59,561 bases of DNA, from NCBI GenBank assembly GCA_947589545.1, contig CANQBA010000018.1:1-59561 (forward strand), in the 5' to 3' direction. The notes under the pieces are model-generated. The model saw nothing but the letters and a program-made list of their open reading frames with translations, was not told the origin of the DNA and made no database searches. Origin of the DNA: an uncultured Oscillospiraceae bacterium. Lineage in GTDB: Bacteria > Bacillota > Clostridia > Oscillospirales > Oscillospiraceae. Shown piece by piece: positions 58,028-59,561 of this stretch (within the stretch, counting starts at the first letter, position 1; each line of letters begins with the position of its first letter). The position numbers were made by a program, and so were the translations under genes.

Positions 58028-58371
58028 TCGGCATCACCTCGTCTTTCGTTTTCTGTTTCTCTTTTGATAAAAGAGAAAATGGGTGCGCCGTACAAATATG
58101 GCGCGCCCATCTCTGCGATAAAGCTGCCGGTGGCAGGTTTTCGCAGGCAGTCGGCAAGGCGTTTCTATCTTGGAAACACCTTGTCGGCTGCACAGACAAT
58201 GACGGCTTGCGGCATTGTCTGCCCCCTCTGGAGAAGCGTCCTGTGGACGCTTCGTGAAGAGCGCACGAGCCCGACCAACGGGAGGGATACCACCGCCCGC
58301 TTGCGGGTGGTGAGTAAGTGCGCCCTTCGGGAAAAAAGAGAAGCGTCCCGGTTGCCCGGAACGCTCCAAAA
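58028..58371 (+). other. oriT region of the mobilizable element
   Basis: No gene in 344 bp between the relaxase and the DUF3847 gene. It is packed with inverted repeats: GGCAAGG.GTTTC/GAAAC.CCTTGTC (around 58152-58190), CAGACAATG/CATTGTCTG (58192-58220), GAAGCGTCC/GGACGCTTC (58233-58255). Most telling is a CCACCGCCCGC/GCGGGTGG hairpin (58290-58311) followed by TAAGTGCGCCCT (58315-58326), which resembles the nick core of IncQ/MobQ origins (TAARTGCGCCCT). Confidence 0.8.
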
Positions 58372-58578
58372 TCATCGAACAGGTTTGAACAGTTCCCATA
58401 AAAAATCCTCCAGCTGCTCCAAGCTCATACCCGTCACTTTCGGAAATGCTTTCTCCAAGATAGCTCCCTCCTGGATCAAACGGCGCGTCCTCGCTTTCCG
58501 TTCTTTCGCACGTTCCCGCATGATGGCTTCCTCGTATTGGTGCTTGAGCTGCTCCAGCTTCTTTTCGTTTTCTGTCAA
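58372..58578 (-). CDS. DUF3847-like small mobilization accessory protein
   Basis: 68 residues: a coiled-coil N-terminus rich in Glu/Lys (ENEKKLEQLKHQYEEAIMRERAKERKARTRRLIQEGAILEKAFP) and a short C-terminal helix (LEQLEDFLWELFKPVR). The KARTRRLIQEGAILE segment is typical of DUF3847 proteins next to MobQ relaxases. TTG at 58578 is the start, preceded by AAAGGAGAT. Likely a relaxosome helper; function not proven. Confidence 0.8.
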   Translation of the reverse strand: MTENEKKLEQLKHQYEEAIMRERAKERKARTRRLIQEGAILEKAFPKVTGMSLEQLEDFLWELFKPVR

Positions 58579-58655
58579 AATAAATCTCCTTTCCCACGCA
58601 CAGAAAAAGGGCGGCTCATGAGATTTCTCTCACAAGCCGCCCTCTGGCGCTTTCG

Positions 58656-59561
58656 TTATGCTGTTTTTGGAGCTGCCTCGGTCAGTTCCGGCACTTTAGA
58701 TTTGCGTTTCTCCGCATTGCGTTTCTTTTGCCCGACTCGGTTTGCCTCCACCCGGCAATCGTCGCAGCAATATTTGACGTTGTTCCTCGTTGTGGTAAAG
58801 ACCTTGCCACAGTTTTCGCAGACACATTCCCGGCTCCGTTTTTCCGCCGCCTCCTGCCGGTAATACTTCGCCCGGCAGTTCGGCCCGCAGAACAGCGTAT
58901 TGGAATGTTTGGATTCAAATGTCTTGCCGCAGCACTTGCAGGTCAGCTTGAACGGTTGTCCCACGGTATGCTCGCCCGCTTTGATCAACTGATACCGCTC
59001 ACGGCTTTTGACCCGGTGCCTGTGAAGCTGATCCTGCCGCTTGATTTCCTCCGGCGTAAGCTCCTGCGGAGGAAGCTCAAACCGCCCGATAAACTTCAGA
59101 TGGATCTCTACTTCCTGCACCCGGTCGCCATCCACACGCTCCGGCGCGTGGACAACGATCTTGTCTATAAACTCGTTGATCATCGGCGTGGTCAACTCGG
59201 AAAAATCGGTGTACTTCTTTGCCAGCGCGAGAAACTGTTCCACCCGGACGGTATCTTCCTCAAAAGAGGCCAGCCGTGCCTCCGCATCCGAAACGGACTC
59301 CTTGAGGGATTTTTGCTCCGTTTCATATTCGGAAAGCAGACTATCGAAGCGTTCCTCGGACAGCCGCCCTACGGCGAAAGATTCATAGAGCTTCTTGATA
59401 ATAGTGTCCAGCTCGGCAACACGCTTTTTGTCTTTGTTCAGCCTCTGCTTTGTTTCTTTTGCCGCCTCCGCCTGCCGGATCTGAGATGCCGCCCGCACCT
59501 TTTCGATAAACTCATCGTGATTGGTGATGGCGTAGGTGCTGACCGTGCGAATGGTGTCCAG
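58656..59561 (-). CDS. large serine recombinase C-terminal part (5' end outside window)
   Basis: The frame is open to the window edge: 301 residues, beginning LDTIRTVSTYAITNHDEF. A coiled coil (EAAKETKQRLNKDKKRVAELDTIIKKLYESFAVGRLSEERFDSLLSEYE) and a DUF4368-like stretch (TTPMINEFIDKIVVHAPERVDGDRVQEVEIHLKFIG) identify a TnpX/Tn4451-type recombinase. Unusually the tail adds two zinc-ribbon-like segments (CKCCGKTF...FCGPNCRAKYY and CENCGKVF...YCCDDCR). The catalytic domain lies outside the window. It probably mobilises the element carrying the relaxase. Confidence 0.88.
   Translation of the reverse strand: MDTIRTVSTYAITNHDEFIEKVRAASQIRQAEAAKETKQRLNKDKKRVAELDTIIKKLYESFAVGRLSEERFDSLLSEYETEQKSLKESVSDAEARLASFEEDTVRVEQFLALAKKYTDFSELTTPMINEFIDKIVVHAPERVDGDRVQEVEIHLKFIGRFELPPQELTPEEIKRQDQLHRHRVKSRERYQLIKAGEHTVGQPFKLTCKCCGKTFESKHSNTLFCGPNCRAKYYRQEAAEKRSRECVCENCGKVFTTTRNNVKYCCDDCRVEANRVGQKKRNAEKRKSKVPELTEAAPKTA

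Noticed and set aside
1-59561. CRISPR arrays, tRNA or rRNA genes
   Set aside because: No regularly spaced direct repeats and no recognisable tRNA or rRNA sequence were found on reading either strand; an automated scan was not possible.

Overview
The window reads as chromosome of a GC-rich, spore-related gut-type Clostridia, most likely Oscillospiraceae. This is inferred from the hprK-murB-rapZ-whiA-dnaE order, a Spo0A-like regulator, a SpoIID/LytB protein, a BclA-like collagen protein, an acetogen-type formate-THF ligase, DUF421/DUF4363 membrane proteins and family-typical dispersed repeats. Species cannot be decided from the sequence alone.

Layout. 1-7.6 kb: divergent rpmB (partial), then hprK-murB-rapZ-whiA-dnaE; yvcK, usually between rapZ and whiA, is absent. 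7.7-9.9 kb: a two-gene polysaccharide unit (GH88 unsaturated uronyl hydrolase, DUF2264). 9.9-10.3 kb: a 300-bp structured repeat. 10.3-15.3 kb: collagen-like surface/exosporium protein, small P-loop protein, DtxR/MntR-type regulator, free-Met-sulfoxide reductase, NUDIX-NimA fusion, rhomboid-like membrane protein. 15.5-25.7 kb: metK-rlmB, a P-type-ATPase pseudoenzyme, an EF-G-like GTPase behind a long structured leader, a Spo0A-like protein with a degenerate receiver, a GH13 enzyme and an ATPase. 25.8-38.8 kb: asd, SpoIID-like, queA, two adjacent toxin-antitoxin modules (RelB/YafQ, Phd/PIN), fhs-GNAT-fchA, comEC-holA-rnmV. 38.9-48.2 kb: nrdR, DUF421/DUF4363, glmM with a left-handed-beta-helix partner, and the proline operon proB-(DUF5596-like)-proA-proC plus a Gfo/Idh oxidoreductase.

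48.2-59.6 kb is accessory DNA: repeats, an Xre/hypothetical divergent pair, a 5'-truncated large serine recombinase, gene fragments, an AT-rich ECF sigma/membrane-protein cluster, an Xre-ABC exporter pair, and a mobilization module (MobQ relaxase, IncQ-like oriT core, DUF3847 protein, and a second serine recombinase running off the window).

The most unusual content is non-coding. Three full copies plus one partial copy of a ~195-bp four-hairpin element occur (14.2, 17.5 and 31.5 kb), and two copies of a ~300-bp multi-hairpin element (9.9 and 48.4 kb). In both families the arms differ between copies in a compensatory way, so base pairing rather than primary sequence appears to be kept. One copy of the smaller family supplies the last codons and stop of rlmB. 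The most unusual proteins are the P-type-ATPase-like pseudoenzyme and the Spo0A-like protein that lacks the phospho-acceptor aspartate.
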